DNA of 64,000 bases, from positions 434,001 to 498,000 of the forward strand of contig CP061275.1 in assembly GCA_014622685.1 (NCBI GenBank), given 5' to 3'. This stretch comes from Buchnera aphidicola (Pentalonia nigronervosa) (GTDB taxonomy: Bacteria > Pseudomonadota > Gammaproteobacteria > Enterobacterales > Enterobacteriaceae). The position numbers were made by a program, and so were the translations under genes. A model generated the notes under the pieces. The model saw only the letters and a list, made by a program, of their open reading frames with translations, was not told the DNA's origin and did no database searches. Below are positions 31,381-42,443 of the stretch, piece after piece. Every line of letters starts with the position of its first letter. Position 1 is the first letter of the stretch.

Positions 31381-32584
31381 GTATATTTTGTATGAATATA
31401 AAAAATGATTACTTTATAAAAAATTAACGCGTAATTTTTATAATTAAAGGATTTTTATGAAATAGTTTTTACATCAAAATTATGGAGATAATAAAATTAT
31501 TTGATGTTCTATTATAGAATACTTTTTCAACGTTAATAATTAAACGTATTTAAAAATAAAGTATTATGTACGTTTGAATTAAAATATGAAATGTCAAGTT
31601 TTATTTGATATAATTTATGGAAATGTATGTTAAAAAAATGTTTCGTATCAATGAGAAACATCATGTATATAAATATCAGATATAACTTAATAAAAACATA
31701 AACAATTAATTTTTGATCGAACATTTTCAGTCAAATATAATTAAATATTATGTTTAATTAATACATATATTATTTTTCAATGAATGATTTAATTAAGTTA
31801 TATATTAATCATGTAATTTGTTTTTTTTAGGGTAATGTTCTTATTAAGAAATGTATTTAACATTTTTTTCGAATTGTATTTCATTATTTATTTTGATATA
31901 ACCATTTTTATGAAAAAATACAAAAATAAAAAATACGAAAAATATGTACTGTTTTAATATTTAAACTAAAATTTTAAAACTTTTTTAAAAATGTGAAATA
32001 TAATTTTTCTGTTTTTCTAAAAATTAATATAACATAAAATGTATATCAAATTTGTTCGATCAAATAAAAATTTTAAAAATCAAATATCGGCTGATGATCA
32101 TTTTTATTTTTAAGAAACAGATTTAACATAAATTAATTTTAAAATAAAATTTTAAAGAAATATTTTTGAAATATAAAAAATTTATTTATTTTATAAAATA
32201 ACTGTGCTTTTCACATTATTTATAAAGATTAAACAATTGATCGTAAAAAAATTAATATATCAATAAAAATTTTTTATTAGAAATTTATGTATTTATTTAA
32301 TGATTGTATTTTATTACATAAAAAATTGTTTTTTACTAAAAATATAGTATGCAAAGTATTTATACTATGTTTTTATTTATCAACTTTAAATATTTATAAA
32401 TTTTTATAATAATTCTTTTTTTTTACATATTATATTTTCCTTTTGATAATTTAAAATACTATATCGATTAATTAAAAAAAATAGTATGTATAGATCAATT
32501 CTGCCAATATGAAATATTAATTTATTTTAAAGTATATATTTTAATTTAAATAGAAAATGATATATTTAAAAATTTTTGTTTTTA
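31381..32584. other. 1.2-kb stretch with no recognisable gene
   Basis: This is the longest non-coding stretch in the window. No frame above about 60 codons resembles a protein. At 31447-31466 there is AAAGGA followed by ATG-AAA-TAG, which looks like a ribosome-binding site and start codon with an immediate stop, as a decayed gene might leave, but I could not identify it. An 8-bp inverted repeat (31471-31478 / 31500-31507) follows. In E. coli, cyaA and the hem genes occupy this neighbourhood, and none is readable here. Confidence 0.5.
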
Positions 32585-32658
32585 TCGGCGAAAGAGGATT
32601 TGAACCTCTGACCTACTGGTCCCAAACCAGTTGCGCTACCAAACTGCGCTATTCGCCG
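32585..32658 (-). tRNA. tRNA-Pro (anticodon UGG)
   Basis: Minus-strand cloverleaf nearly identical to E. coli tRNA-Pro(UGG): acceptor CGGCGAA/TTCGCCG, anticodon loop TTTGGGA with TGG, T loop GGTTCAAATCC, discriminator A. CCA is not encoded. UGG can read all four proline codons and is probably the only Pro tRNA needed. It is last in a three-tRNA cluster. Confidence 0.96.
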
Positions 32659-32673
32659 AATACATTATTTTTT

Positions 32674-32748
32674 GGGTGGTTAATGGGATTCGAACCCATG
32701 ACCACTGGAATCACAATCCAGCACTCTACCAACTGAGCTATAACCACC
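32674..32748 (-). tRNA. tRNA-His (anticodon GUG)
   Basis: Minus-strand cloverleaf with acceptor GGTGGTT/AACCACC, anticodon loop TTGTGAT with GTG, and the extra 5' G (G-1) opposite C73 typical of bacterial tRNA-His. It matches E. coli hisR closely. Only 15 bases separate it from tRNA-Pro; the leuT gene found between them in E. coli is missing. Confidence 0.96.
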
Positions 32749-32804
32749 ACAACTGAAAAAATATTTTTAACGGTATTATATAATATTTTTAAGTTGTTGA
32801 AAAC

Positions 32805-32878
32805 TGCGCTCGACAGGATTTGAACCTGATACCTCTACCTTCGGAAAGTAGTGCTCTATCCATATGAGCTACGAGCGC
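32805..32878 (-). tRNA. tRNA-Arg (anticodon CCG)
   Basis: Minus-strand cloverleaf with acceptor GCGCTCG/CGAGCGC, anticodon stem CTACT/GGTAG and loop TTCCGAA giving CCG, T loop GGTTCAAATCC, discriminator A, CCA not encoded. It corresponds to E. coli argX. It heads the Arg-His-Pro cluster. A TATAAT on the minus strand about 15-20 bases upstream of its 5' end may be the -10 box of this cluster. Confidence 0.95.
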
Positions 32879-33078
32879 ATAAACAAAAACTAGATTATAT
32901 TTTATGACTAATGATCTTTTTTGTCTAGTCTTTTTCATATAAAATTCATAATAAATAAATATTTTTATAGACTAATTGTACAGTTAATATCTTAAAAATA
33001 TATAGAAAATTAATTTAATTTTACATAAGATGTAATGATTAAAAATTTATGATTTATGTCATTTTAGAATTTCAATTT

Positions 33079-34338
33079 TTATGAACGTTTCATCATATCA
33101 AAAAAATCATTGTTAGTTTTTGTCATAGATAATTTATTAAGCAAAAATTCCATTGCGTCTATTTCGCTCATAGGATGAATAATTTTTCGTAAAATCCACA
33201 TTTTTTGCAACTCATCTGATAAAGTTAATAACTCTTCTTTTCTCGTTCCAGATCGGTTATAATCGATAGCTGGAAAAACACGTTTTTCAGCAATTTTTCT
33301 AGATAACAGAAGTTCCATATTGCCTGTTCCTTTAAATTCTTCATAAATTACTTCATCCATTTTAGATCCTGTGTCTATTAATGCCGTTGCTATAATTGTT
33401 AAGCTACCTCCTTCTTCTACATTTCGTGCAGCACCAAAAAATCGTTTAGGTCTATGCAATGCATTAGCATCAACACCGCCAGTTAAAACTTTTCCTGAAG
33501 CTGGAACTACAGTATTGTAAGCTCGAGCTAAACGAGTAATAGAATCTAATAAAATAATTACATCTTTTTTATGTTCAACTAAACGTTTAGCTTTTTCAAT
33601 AACCATTTCTGCAACTTGTACGTGTCTTGAGGCTGGTTCATCAAATGTTGAAGCTACAACTTCACCATTCACTAATCTTTGCATTTCAGTCACTTCTTCA
33701 GGGCGTTCGTCAATTAATAAAACCATTAAAACGCAATCTGGATGATTATAAGCGATACTTTGTGCAATATTTTGTAAAAGTATTGTTTTTCCTGCTTTAG
33801 GCGGGGCGACAATTAAACCTCTTTGTCCTCGACCAACTGGTGATGCTAAATCTAATACTCTTGCAGTAAGATCTTCAGTAGAACCATTACCCCGCTCCAT
33901 TCTTAATCGAGAATTAGCATGTAATGGTGTTAGATTTTCAAACAATATCTTACTTCTCGCATTTTCAGGTTTGTCGTAATTAACTTTATTCACTTTTAAT
34001 AAAGCAAAGTACCTCTCACCTTCTTTTGGTGGTCTTATTTTTCCAGAAATAGTATCACCAGTACGTAAATTAAATCTACGGATTTGGCTTGGTGAAACAT
34101 AAATATCATCAGGACCAGCTAAATAAGAACTATCAGCAGATCGTAAAAAGCCGAATCCATCTTGTAATATTTCTAAAACACCATTTCCAAATATATCTTC
34201 TCCACTTTTTGCATGTTGTTTAAGGATGGCAAAAATAATGTCTTGTTTACGCATGCGCGCTAAATTTTCCAAACCCATTTTTTCACCAAGAGTAATTAAT
34301 TCAGAAACTGGCATATTTTTAAGTACGGTAAGATTCAT
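33079..34338 (-). CDS. rho: Transcription termination factor Rho
   Basis: Rho is the hexameric RNA helicase that ends transcription at Rho-dependent sites. Its 419 residues equal the E. coli length and identity is very high. The N-terminal cold-shock/primary RNA site contains [20 protein letters not shown] near residue 63, Walker [13 protein letters not shown] is near 173-184, Walker [17 protein letters not shown] is near 260, and the Q- and R-loop regions are conserved. With few hairpin terminators in this genome, Rho probably matters for many 3' ends. Confidence 0.98.
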   Translation of the reverse strand: MNLTVLKNMPVSELITLGEKMGLENLARMRKQDIIFAILKQHAKSGEDIFGNGVLEILQDGFGFLRSADSSYLAGPDDIYVSPSQIRRFNLRTGDTISGKIRPPKEGERYFALLKVNKVNYDKPENARSKILFENLTPLHANSRLRMERGNGSTEDLTARVLDLASPVGRGQRGLIVAPPKAGKTILLQNIAQSIAYNHPDCVLMVLLIDERPEEVTEMQRLVNGEVVASTFDEPASRHVQVAEMVIEKAKRLVEHKKDVIILLDSITRLARAYNTVVPASGKVLTGGVDANALHRPKRFFGAARNVEEGGSLTIIATALIDTGSKMDEVIYEEFKGTGNMELLLSRKIAEKRVFPAIDYNRSGTRKEELLTLSDELQKMWILRKIIHPMSEIDAMEFLLNKLSMTKTNNDFFDMMKRS

Positions 34339-34469
34339 AATGGTGGGTTCTTAGTAAAATCGGGGTAATTCCTGAAATAATGTAATAAAAATATAATTCT
34401 GAAAGTTTTGTACATTCATAAAGTAAATGTAATGTTTAAAGAAGATTTTAGAAACTAACTGTTTTGATT

Positions 34470-34796
34470 TTATTTGATAAATTCATTTAAAAATTCTTGT
34501 AATTGAAATTTAGATATAGCACCTACTTTAGTTGCAAGTATTTCGCTATTCTGGAATAATAATAATGTAGGAATACTTCTAACAGAATATAATGGAGCAA
34601 TATGAGGATAGTTTTCAATATTTAGTTTAAAAATAGTTATCTTATCAAGATACTCTTCTGCTATTTCTTCTAGAATTGGTGATAAAATTTTACAAGGGTT
34701 ACACCAATCTGCCCAAAAATCGACCAAGGTAAGATTTTTTGACTGCGCAATTTTTGTTTTAAAATTTTGATCAGTTAATTCAATTATTCTGTTCAT
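34470..34796 (-). CDS. trxA: Thioredoxin 1 with a WCNPC active site
   Basis: Thioredoxin reduces protein disulfides, including ribonucleotide reductase, using electrons from NADPH through TrxB. It has 108 residues (E. coli 109). The fold is intact, with DFWADW before the active site and the cis-proline segment SIPTLLLF near 75. The active-site motif reads W-C-N-P-C instead of the almost universal W-C-G-P-C; the codon is AAC. Both cysteines are kept, so redox activity is likely but the potential may differ. It lies between rep and rho on the same strand. Confidence 0.95.
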   Translation of the reverse strand: MNRIIELTDQNFKTKIAQSKNLTLVDFWADWCNPCKILSPILEEIAEEYLDKITIFKLNIENYPHIAPLYSVRSIPTLLLFQNSEILATKVGAISKFQLQEFLNEFIK

Positions 34797-34965
34797 ATTT
34801 ACGATTTACTCGGAAGTCGGGAAATTAAGCAAAAATAAAATTTAAATTATTATTTTAGATCAATAAATATTATGATATCATTTTTAAATTTTTTTTTAAA
34901 CTAAAATTATAAGTTTAATTTTGTTAAAATATATCGCATATTTTATATGTACTATTATATTTACT

Positions 34966-36894
34966 TCATTGCTGCCATGTCAGATCTTCTTGGGGTAACT
35001 CAAACAAAAAACGACTTGGTTCTGCATGTACAATTCTTCCATATTGGCAATATTTATAACAATAACTTAAACATAGTTCTTTTTGTGCTCGTGTTATACC
35101 TACATAAGCTAACCGTCTTTCTTCTTCAATATGATTTGCATGTATACTTTTGTGGTTAGGCAAAATACCTTCAATCATGCCAATTATGAAAACTGACTGA
35201 AATTCTAAACCCTTAGAAGCATGTAATGTCATTAATTGCACTTTATTTATATTAGATGTTTGTATGTTTTTTTCAGTTATATCACCAAGTGTCATTTTTT
35301 CAATTATTTGTTTCAACGTCATTGGTTCATCAGTTTTACTGCCTTTTAGCATATTTTGAAACCAGGTAGATAAAATATAGAGATTGTGCATACTATTTCT
35401 AATTTTTTCAGAATCGTTCAACGTTTTATACAGCCATGTTTCATATTTTATATCATCAAGAATTTTTTTTATAAGATTATATGGTTGTATAAGAGAAAAA
35501 TTAGTTATTTCTCTCATCCAAGAAATAAATTTTTGTATTTTATGTATAGTTTTTTTTGCGATACAATTGACAATATTAATATCATTAATAGATTGAAAAA
35601 TACTAATTTTTTGTTTATTTGCCCATTCTTCTAATTTATTTAATGTTTTTATTCCTATTTTTCGAGCAGGAATATTTAATATTCTCATAAGAGCGTGGTT
35701 GTCATGTGGATTCACAACAACACGAAGATAATTTAATATATCTTTAATTTCGGAACGTGAAAAAAATGATAGATTATCAGCAATTTTATAAGGAATATTT
35801 TGATCTATTAAAACTTTTTCAAGAATTTTAGATTGATAATTACTTCGATATAAAATAGCGTAATCTTGGTATTTTTTGTTATTTTTAGTACATTTTGAAA
35901 AAATATATTTTGCAATTTTTTTTACTTCATTTTCTTCAGTTTTACCCATGAAAACTTTTATTTTTATACCATTTTTTAATTGAGAAAATAATTTTTTTTT
36001 TATTAATTGCGTGTTATTTTTAATCAGATTATTAGCAGCTTTTAATATTCTTCCCGAAGAGCGATAATTATGTTCCATTTTTATTATTTTTACATTGGGA
36101 AAATCTTGTTTTAATAATAAAATATTTTTTGGATTAGCTCCTCTCCAAGAATAAATGCACTGATTATCATCCCCTACTAATGTAAAATTACCGTGATTTT
36201 CAGTAATCATTTTTATCAATTCATATTGACTATGATTTGTATCTTGATATTCATCCACCAATAAATAAGCAATTTTTTTTTGCCAACGACGTTTTATCTC
36301 AGGATGTTTTTTTAATAATAATGTTGGTATATAAATTAAATCATCAAAATCTAATATATTTGAATTACGTAAATAAAGAGTATATAAATGATAAATGTAT
36401 GCAATATTTTTATCGATATCTGAAGATTGTAATGATTGTACTTGAGTTGGAGTTAATAGTTTATTTTTCCAATAAGAAATCATAAAAATAATTTTTTTTA
36501 AATATATGTTGTTGTTTTTAATGATAGTTTTAGATATTTTTTTTAAAATAGTAATTTTATCTTTTTCATCGTAAAGTAAAAATTTAGAACTGAATTTTAA
36601 TGTATGAATTTCTTGTTTGATAATTTCTAATCCTAACGCATGAAATGTTAATACCATGATTTTTTTAGCTTCAAAGGTATGCAAATACTTTAATAAACGA
36701 GTTTTCATTTCATGAGCAGCTTTGTTAGTAAAAGTCACAGCTAAAATATTATTTGGGGTATATTGACCATATTTTATTAAATAAATAATTTTTTTAATAA
36801 TAACTTTTGTTTTTCCTGAACCTGCCCCCGCTAAAATTAAGCAGGGACCATGAATAAATTCAATTGCATTTTTTTGAGAAATATTAAGCATCAT
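34966..36894 (-). CDS. rep: ATP-dependent DNA helicase Rep
   Basis: Rep is a 3'-5' superfamily 1A helicase that helps replication forks pass protein barriers. The start is taken at ATG 36894, followed directly by another ATG at 36891; a TTG further up is unlikely. This gives 642 residues (E. coli 673). Walker A LAGAGSGKTKVI lies near residue 22, motif II LLVDEYQDTNHSQ near 210, motif IV and V regions are present (ASKGLEFQSVFIIG near 560), and motif VI EERRLAYVGITRAQ follows. It lies 48 bp downstream of ilvC. Confidence 0.95.
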   Translation of the reverse strand: MMLNISQKNAIEFIHGPCLILAGAGSGKTKVIIKKIIYLIKYGQYTPNNILAVTFTNKAAHEMKTRLLKYLHTFEAKKIMVLTFHALGLEIIKQEIHTLKFSSKFLLYDEKDKITILKKISKTIIKNNNIYLKKIIFMISYWKNKLLTPTQVQSLQSSDIDKNIAYIYHLYTLYLRNSNILDFDDLIYIPTLLLKKHPEIKRRWQKKIAYLLVDEYQDTNHSQYELIKMITENHGNFTLVGDDNQCIYSWRGANPKNILLLKQDFPNVKIIKMEHNYRSSGRILKAANNLIKNNTQLIKKKLFSQLKNGIKIKVFMGKTEENEVKKIAKYIFSKCTKNNKKYQDYAILYRSNYQSKILEKVLIDQNIPYKIADNLSFFSRSEIKDILNYLRVVVNPHDNHALMRILNIPARKIGIKTLNKLEEWANKQKISIFQSINDINIVNCIAKKTIHKIQKFISWMREITNFSLIQPYNLIKKILDDIKYETWLYKTLNDSEKIRNSMHNLYILSTWFQNMLKGSKTDEPMTLKQIIEKMTLGDITEKNIQTSNINKVQLMTLHASKGLEFQSVFIIGMIEGILPNHKSIHANHIEEERRLAYVGITRAQKELCLSYCYKYCQYGRIVHAEPSRFLFELPQEDLTWQQ

Positions 36895-36942
36895 AAAATT
36901 ATATGTCAAGTTTATGAAATATGTTATTTAAGTAAATCATAC

Positions 36943-38415
36943 TTATTCTACAATGGCCAGTTGTTTCATCTTTGTCATATATTTTCTTAATTTTCGACCA
37001 ATTATTTCTATTGGATGATTGCGAATTGCATTATTTATGTCGTATAGTTCTACATTATTTATTTTATTATTAGACTGTGCAGAGCCAAGATCGCTTTTTT
37101 TTAATGGATTGACAATATTTTTTAAAATGGGATATGCAGATTCAGAAAATAAATAATTACCATATTCGGCAGTATCTGAAATAACTAAATTCATTTCATG
37201 CAATCTTTTTCTGGCAATCGTATTAGCAATTAATGGTAGTTCATGCAAAGATTCATAGTAAGCTGATTCTTGCATTATTCCACTGTTTCTCATTGTTTCA
37301 AAACATAATTCAATACCAGCTTTTATTATAGCTACCATTAATATGCCATGATCATAATATTCTTGTTCACTTATTTTTTCTTGATATTTAGGTGATTGTT
37401 CAAAATTAGAATTTCGTGTTTTTTTTCGCCAATATAACAATTTTTGGTCTTTGTTATTCCAGTCTTTCATCATTTCTATAGAAAATTCACCCGAAATGAT
37501 ATCATCCATGTGTTTTTGAAATAATGGAAATAATTTTTCTTTAATTATATTTGAAATTTTAAAGGCTCTTATTCTAGATGAACTTGATAATCTGTCCATC
37601 ATTAATGTAATACCACCATGTTTAAGAGAATGTGTGATAATTTCCCACCCATATTGAATTAAATGACTAGAATAAGAAGGATCATATCCTTCGAAAAGTA
37701 ACTTTTCATAACATACTAATGAAGCAGTTTGTAACATACCACATAAAATGGTTTGTTCACCCATCAAGTCTGATTTTACTTCAGCAGAAAAAGATGATTC
37801 AAGTACACCGGCTCGATGGCCACCAATAGAAAACGCCCATGCTTTTGCTAAATTTAATCCTATTTTTTTTGGATCATTCTTATGATGTACTGCAATTAAT
37901 GTAGGTATGCCAAAATTTCTTTGGTATTCTTGTCGTACTTCAGTACCAGGGCATTTTGGAGCTACCATAATAACAGTAATGTCTTTTCGAATATTATCGT
38001 TACATTCTACGATATGAAATCCATGTGAATAACCTAAACAGGCATCCTGTTTCATTAGTTTTTGTATTTTTTTTACAACATTTCTGTGTTGTTTATCAGG
38101 TGTTAAATTTATTACTAAATCAGCATAAGGTATTAGTGATTCGTAATCAGATACTTTAAATCCATTTTCAATAGCGTTGAACCAAGACTGACTTTTATTG
38201 ATAATACTACTTTTCTGTAATGCATAACTGATGTCTAATCCAGAATCTCTCATGTTTAAACCTTGATTTAATCCCTGAGATCCACATCCAATGATAACTA
38301 TTTTTTTGTTTCTTAGGATATCATTTTTTTTGTTAAATTCTTCTTTATTCATCAAACGACATTTTTTTATTTCATTTAATTTTTGTCTAAAATTTAACGT
38401 ATTAAAGTAGTTCAT
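36943..38415 (-). CDS. ilvC: Ketol-acid reductoisomerase (long class II form)
   Basis: IlvC converts acetolactate and acetohydroxybutyrate to dihydroxy acids with NADPH and Mg2+, in isoleucine and valine synthesis, amino acids the aphid cannot make. It has 490 residues (E. coli 491). The Rossmann motif [19 protein letters not shown] lies near 40-58, [15 protein letters not shown] near 215 carries metal ligands, and the duplicated C-terminal knotted domain includes [18 protein letters not shown]. It is 59 bp after ilvD. The IlvY regulator of E. coli is not found. Confidence 0.98.
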   Translation of the reverse strand: MNYFNTLNFRQKLNEIKKCRLMNKEEFNKKNDILRNKKIVIIGCGSQGLNQGLNMRDSGLDISYALQKSSIINKSQSWFNAIENGFKVSDYESLIPYADLVINLTPDKQHRNVVKKIQKLMKQDACLGYSHGFHIVECNDNIRKDITVIMVAPKCPGTEVRQEYQRNFGIPTLIAVHHKNDPKKIGLNLAKAWAFSIGGHRAGVLESSFSAEVKSDLMGEQTILCGMLQTASLVCYEKLLFEGYDPSYSSHLIQYGWEIITHSLKHGGITLMMDRLSSSSRIRAFKISNIIKEKLFPLFQKHMDDIISGEFSIEMMKDWNNKDQKLLYWRKKTRNSNFEQSPKYQEKISEQEYYDHGILMVAIIKAGIELCFETMRNSGIMQESAYYESLHELPLIANTIARKRLHEMNLVISDTAEYGNYLFSESAYPILKNIVNPLKKSDLGSAQSNNKINNVELYDINNAIRNHPIEIIGRKLRKYMTKMKQLAIVE

Positions 38416-38474
38416 TATTGATATTCCTGATATTTTTAAAAATGTGATATTTTTATGTTGAAAATAATCGTTTG

Positions 38475-40328
38475 TTATCTATTAAACAATTTTTTTTTAT
38501 CACGGACAGCTCCTTGATCAGCGCTAGTTGAAAAAAAAGCATATGCTTGTAATGCAGGAGATACATATCTTTTACGATTATGAGGAGTATATGCATGTAT
38601 TCCTCTGGATTGTTCTGCATTAGATCGTATAGATAGTTCGTGATCTGTTATATTAAGATGAATTTTTCTATTAGCGATATCAATAATAATATTATCACCA
38701 TTTTTTACAAGTGCAATGATTCCTTGATTCGCTGCTTCAGGAGAAATGTGTCCTATAGATAACCCTGACGTTCCACCTGAAAATCTACCATCTGTAATAA
38801 GCGCACATTTTTTATCTAAATTAATAGATTTTAAATATGTGGTTGGATATAACATTTCTTGCATGCCTGGTCCGCCCCGAGGACCTTCATAGCGAATAAT
38901 AATTGCATCACCTGCAGATACTCTTTGATTTAAAATAGCATCGACTGCATCTTCTTGACTTTCATAGATTTTGGCAATACCTGAAAAAAAATAATTTTCT
39001 TTATCTATACCTGCAGTTTTTATTATGCATCCGTTTTTTGCTAAATTACCATATAAAATAGCTAATCCTCCATCTTGATTGTATGCGTTTTCACAAGATC
39101 GAATACATCCATTTTTACGATTTTTGTCTAATGTTCGCCATCTGAATTCTTGAGAATACGGTTGCGTAGTTTTATTCCTTCCTGGTCCAGCTCGAAACAT
39201 TCGAATAATATCTTTGTCGTTTGTTTGTAAGATGTCATACATTTTTAATGTATCTTTTAAACTTAATTGTAAAATATTTTTTGTTTTCGTGTGCAGCAAT
39301 TTAGCTCGATTTAGCTCTCCTAAAATACTCATTACACCACCTGCACGATGCACATCTTCCACGTGATATGTAGTACTGCTTGGGGCAACTTTACAAATAT
39401 GAGGTATGATTTTTGATAAATTATTAATATTAGATAAATTAAAATCTACTTGTGCTTCTTGCGCAGCTGCTAATATATGTAATATCGTATTTGTTGAACC
39501 TCCCATTGCGATGTCTAACATCATTGCATTTTCAAAAGATTCTTTATTAGCAATAGATCTTGGCAATACATTCACATTATTATTTTTATAATATTCTTCT
39601 GTTATTTTTACAATAATTTGAGCTGATTTTAGAAATAGCTTTTTTCGATCTATATGTGTTGCTAATAATGTTCCATTTCCAGGTAGAGCTAAACCCATAG
39701 CTTCTATTAAACAATTCATAGAATTTGCGGTAAACATACCTGAGCAAGAACCACATGTAGGACAGGCGGATTGCTCAATTTTCTTTATAAATTTTTCAGA
39801 TTGCTTACGATTTCCACTGTTTTCAATAGCATCTACTAGATTAATTTTGATAATTTTTCCTTTTTTTTCTATGGTTCCTGCTTCCATTGGCCCACCTGAA
39901 ACAAATACTACTGGTATATTTAAACGTAATGCGGCCATTAACATGCCTGGTGTTATTTTATCACAGTTAGAAATACAGATCATGGCATCTACGCAATGTG
40001 CGTTAATTACATATTCTACAGAATCTGCAATTAATTCACGTGAGGGTAATGAGTACAACATCCCAGAATGACCCATGGCTATTCCATCATCAATAGCAAT
40101 AGTATTAAATTCTTTTGGAACTCCATTCATTTTTTGAATTTCTTTAGATACTATTTTTCCAATTTTTTGTAAATGTATATGACCTGGTACAAATTGTGAG
40201 AATGAATTAACAATTGCAATGATTGGTTTTTGAAAATCTGCGTCAGTCATCCCTGTTGCGCGCCATAAAGACCTTGCTCCAGACATATTTCTACCATATG
40301 TTGTTGTACGAGAACGATAATCTGGCAT
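38475..40328 (-). CDS. ilvD: Dihydroxy-acid dehydratase
   Basis: IlvD dehydrates dihydroxy acids to the 2-keto acid precursors of isoleucine and valine, using a [4Fe-4S] cluster. It has 617 residues (E. coli 616). The cluster cysteines are in [10 protein letters not shown] near 122 and [18 protein letters not shown] near 195. [20 protein letters not shown] near 520 is the C-terminal signature. It heads the ilvD-ilvC-rep run. The isc genes that would supply its cluster are close by. Confidence 0.98.
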   Translation of the reverse strand: MPDYRSRTTTYGRNMSGARSLWRATGMTDADFQKPIIAIVNSFSQFVPGHIHLQKIGKIVSKEIQKMNGVPKEFNTIAIDDGIAMGHSGMLYSLPSRELIADSVEYVINAHCVDAMICISNCDKITPGMLMAALRLNIPVVFVSGGPMEAGTIEKKGKIIKINLVDAIENSGNRKQSEKFIKKIEQSACPTCGSCSGMFTANSMNCLIEAMGLALPGNGTLLATHIDRKKLFLKSAQIIVKITEEYYKNNNVNVLPRSIANKESFENAMMLDIAMGGSTNTILHILAAAQEAQVDFNLSNINNLSKIIPHICKVAPSSTTYHVEDVHRAGGVMSILGELNRAKLLHTKTKNILQLSLKDTLKMYDILQTNDKDIIRMFRAGPGRNKTTQPYSQEFRWRTLDKNRKNGCIRSCENAYNQDGGLAILYGNLAKNGCIIKTAGIDKENYFFSGIAKIYESQEDAVDAILNQRVSAGDAIIIRYEGPRGGPGMQEMLYPTTYLKSINLDKKCALITDGRFSGGTSGLSIGHISPEAANQGIIALVKNGDNIIIDIANRKIHLNITDHELSIRSNAEQSRGIHAYTPHNRKRYVSPALQAYAFFSTSADQGAVRDKKKLFNR

Positions 40329-40533
40329 ATTTAAACCTTAAAAAAAATAATTATTTTAAAAGTGTCATAAATTTTTATTTTAAAAAAATTTGTTTATAAT
40401 TTTTGAATGGAGAAAAGAATGTTTTTTTAAAACGCGGCTGAATGCTTCAAATAGTAGGATTTATATTATAAAAATTTAATTTTTATGTATGCATTTTGTA
40501 TAAAAAAATTACAAAATTATTTTCGTAATTTTT

Positions 40534-40606
40534 CAGGGGTGGAAGGATTTGAACCTACAACTTTCGGTTTTGGAGACCGATGCTCTGCCAATTGAACTAC
40601 ACCCCT
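40534..40606 (-). tRNA. tRNA-Trp (anticodon CCA)
   Basis: Minus-strand 73-nt cloverleaf with acceptor AGGGGTG/CACCCCT, anticodon loop CTCCAAA with CCA, T loop GGTTCAAATCC, discriminator G. It matches E. coli trpT. The 3' CCA end is not encoded. It lies in the divergent gap between ilvD and iscS. Confidence 0.96.
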
Positions 40607-40712
40607 ATTCATTTTTAAAGTATTAAAAATTATTATATTCATAACAGTAAGAAAAGTCTAGTATGTATTCTATATATTTTTATATTTATTAATTACGAAG
40701 GTATTTCAATAT

Positions 40713-41927
40713 ATGAAAACTCCAATTTATTTAGATTATGCAGCAACTACGCCAGTAGAACCAGACGTAGCAAAAAAGATGATGGATTATTTAACAATAG
40801 ATGGTGAATTTGGAAATGCAGCATCTCGGTCCCATAAATTTGGTTGGAAAGCAGAAGAAATAGTTGATATTGCACGAAATCAAATATCTGATTTAATTGG
40901 ATCAGATGCACGCGAAATTATTTTTACATCTGGAGCTACAGAAGCAAATAATTTAGCTATAAAAGGCATAGCTTTTTTTCATAAAAATAAAGGTAATCAT
41001 ATTATTACTAGTAAAACTGAACATAAATCCGTTTTAGATACTTGTAGATATTTAGAAAACAATGGTTTTTCTGTAACTTATTTGACACCAAAAAGTAATG
41101 GTATTATTGATTTAAATGATATAAAAAATAATATCAATAAAAATACTATTTTGGTTTCTTTAATGCATGTAAATAACGAAACTGGCATTATTCAAAATGT
41201 TGAAAACATTGCAAAAATTTGTAAATTATATGGTGTTTTTTTTCATGTGGATGCAACACAAAGCGTTGGAAAAATACCTATTAATTTACAAGATTCATCG
41301 ATAAATTTAATGTCTTTTTCTGCGCACAAGATTTATGGACCAAAAGGAATTGGGGTGTTATATGTACGTCGAAAACCCCGCATGCGTTTATTACCTTTAA
41401 TACACGGCGGAGGTCATGAACGTGGCATGCGTTCAGGTACTTTACCTGTTCATCAAATTGTTGGCATGGGCGAATCTTGTGCTATAGCAAAAAGAAAAAT
41501 AAATGATGATTTTATTCACTTAATAAAGTTACGAAATTATTTATGGAATGGTATTAAAAATATTGAAGAAGTATATTTAAATAGTGATTTGCAACAAGGT
41601 TCTCCTCATATTTTAAATGTCAGTTTTAATTATGTTGAAGGTGAATCATTAATTATGGCTCTAAAGGATTTAGCAGTATCTTCTGGTTCTGCATGCACTT
41701 CAGCAAGTTTGGAGCCTTCATATGTTTTAAAAGCATTAGGAATTAAAGATGAGTTAGCTCATAGTTCTATTCGCTTTTCAATTGGGCGATTTACAACTCA
41801 ACATGAAATTGAACATACAATTTTATCAGTACACCAAGCAATTAAAAAATTACGTGAATTATCACCATTATGGGAAATGTTCAAATCAGGAGTTGATTTA
41901 AATAGTATAGCATGGGATTATAATTGA
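40713..41927 (+). CDS. iscS: Cysteine desulfurase IscS
   Basis: IscS is a PLP enzyme that takes sulfur from cysteine and passes it to IscU and to tRNA thiolation enzymes. It has 404 residues, as in E. coli. The PLP lysine is in [17 protein letters not shown] near 206, and the persulfide cysteine is in [17 protein letters not shown] near 328; the C terminus that docks IscU is kept (WDYN). It is the first gene of the isc cluster here; iscR is absent. Confidence 0.98.
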   Translation: MKTPIYLDYAATTPVEPDVAKKMMDYLTIDGEFGNAASRSHKFGWKAEEIVDIARNQISDLIGSDAREIIFTSGATEANNLAIKGIAFFHKNKGNHIITSKTEHKSVLDTCRYLENNGFSVTYLTPKSNGIIDLNDIKNNINKNTILVSLMHVNNETGIIQNVENIAKICKLYGVFFHVDATQSVGKIPINLQDSSINLMSFSAHKIYGPKGIGVLYVRRKPRMRLLPLIHGGGHERGMRSGTLPVHQIVGMGESCAIAKRKINDDFIHLIKLRNYLWNGIKNIEEVYLNSDLQQGSPHILNVSFNYVEGESLIMALKDLAVSSGSACTSASLEPSYVLKALGIKDELAHSSIRFSIGRFTTQHEIEHTILSVHQAIKKLRELSPLWEMFKSGVDLNSIAWDYN

Positions 41928-41959
41928 CAGATTTAATAAAATTTAAAAAGGTAATTTAT

Positions 41960-42346
41960 ATGGTTTATAGCAAAAAAGTCATGGACCACTATGAAAATCC
42001 TCGCAATGTTGGATCGTTTTCTAATTCTGATAAAAATGTTGGAAGTGGATTAGTTGGTGCGCCTGCATGTGGTGACGTGATGAAATTACAAATTAAAGTT
42101 AATAAAAAAGGTATTATTGAGGATGCTTGTTTTAAAACTTATGGATGTGGTTCGGCAATCGCATCAAGTTCACTAGTAACTGAATGGGTAAAAGGTAAAA
42201 CAATTACAGAAGCTGAATCGATTAAAAACACAACTATAGTTGAAGAATTAGAATTGCCACCAGTAAAAATTCATTGTTCTATTTTAGCAGAAGATGCTAT
42301 CAAAGCCGCTATTACAGATTATAAAAAAAAACTCAGTCAAAAATAG
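41960..42346 (+). CDS. iscU: Fe-S cluster scaffold protein IscU
   Basis: IscU assembles [2Fe-2S] clusters with sulfur from IscS. The ATG at 41960 is used, with AAAAGG upstream, because it gives MVYSKKVMDHYENPRNVG and 128 residues as in E. coli; an upstream in-frame start would add 12 residues and overlap iscS. The three ligand cysteines are in PACGD, YGCGSA and KIHCS, and the HscA-recognition motif LPPVK is present. It is followed by a strong hairpin instead of iscA. Confidence 0.97.
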   Translation: MVYSKKVMDHYENPRNVGSFSNSDKNVGSGLVGAPACGDVMKLQIKVNKKGIIEDACFKTYGCGSAIASSSLVTEWVKGKTITEAESIKNTTIVEELELPPVKIHCSILAEDAIKAAITDYKKKLSQK

Positions 42347-42365
42347 TTTAATCATTGCAAATGTC

Positions 42366-42393
42366 ATGTTGAAAGAAGATATTCTTTCAACAT
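42366..42393 (+). terminator. Perfect hairpin between iscU and hscB
   Basis: Twelve-base arms ATGTTGAAAGAA (42366-42377) and TTCTTTCAACAT (42382-42393) pair without mismatch around a 4-base loop. It lies 20 bases past the iscU stop where E. coli has iscA. The tail after it is only moderately T-rich, so it may be a partial terminator or an mRNA-processing/stability element separating iscSU from hscBA-fdx. Confidence 0.6.
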
Positions 42394-42443
42394 ATATTTA
42401 ACATAATTTTTTGATGTTACTGAAATAATTTATAAGGGTACAA

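Noticed and set aside
31533..31724. Minus-strand frame of 63 codons in the 1.2-kb gap
   Set aside because: Composition of random AT-rich sequence, no start signals and no motif.
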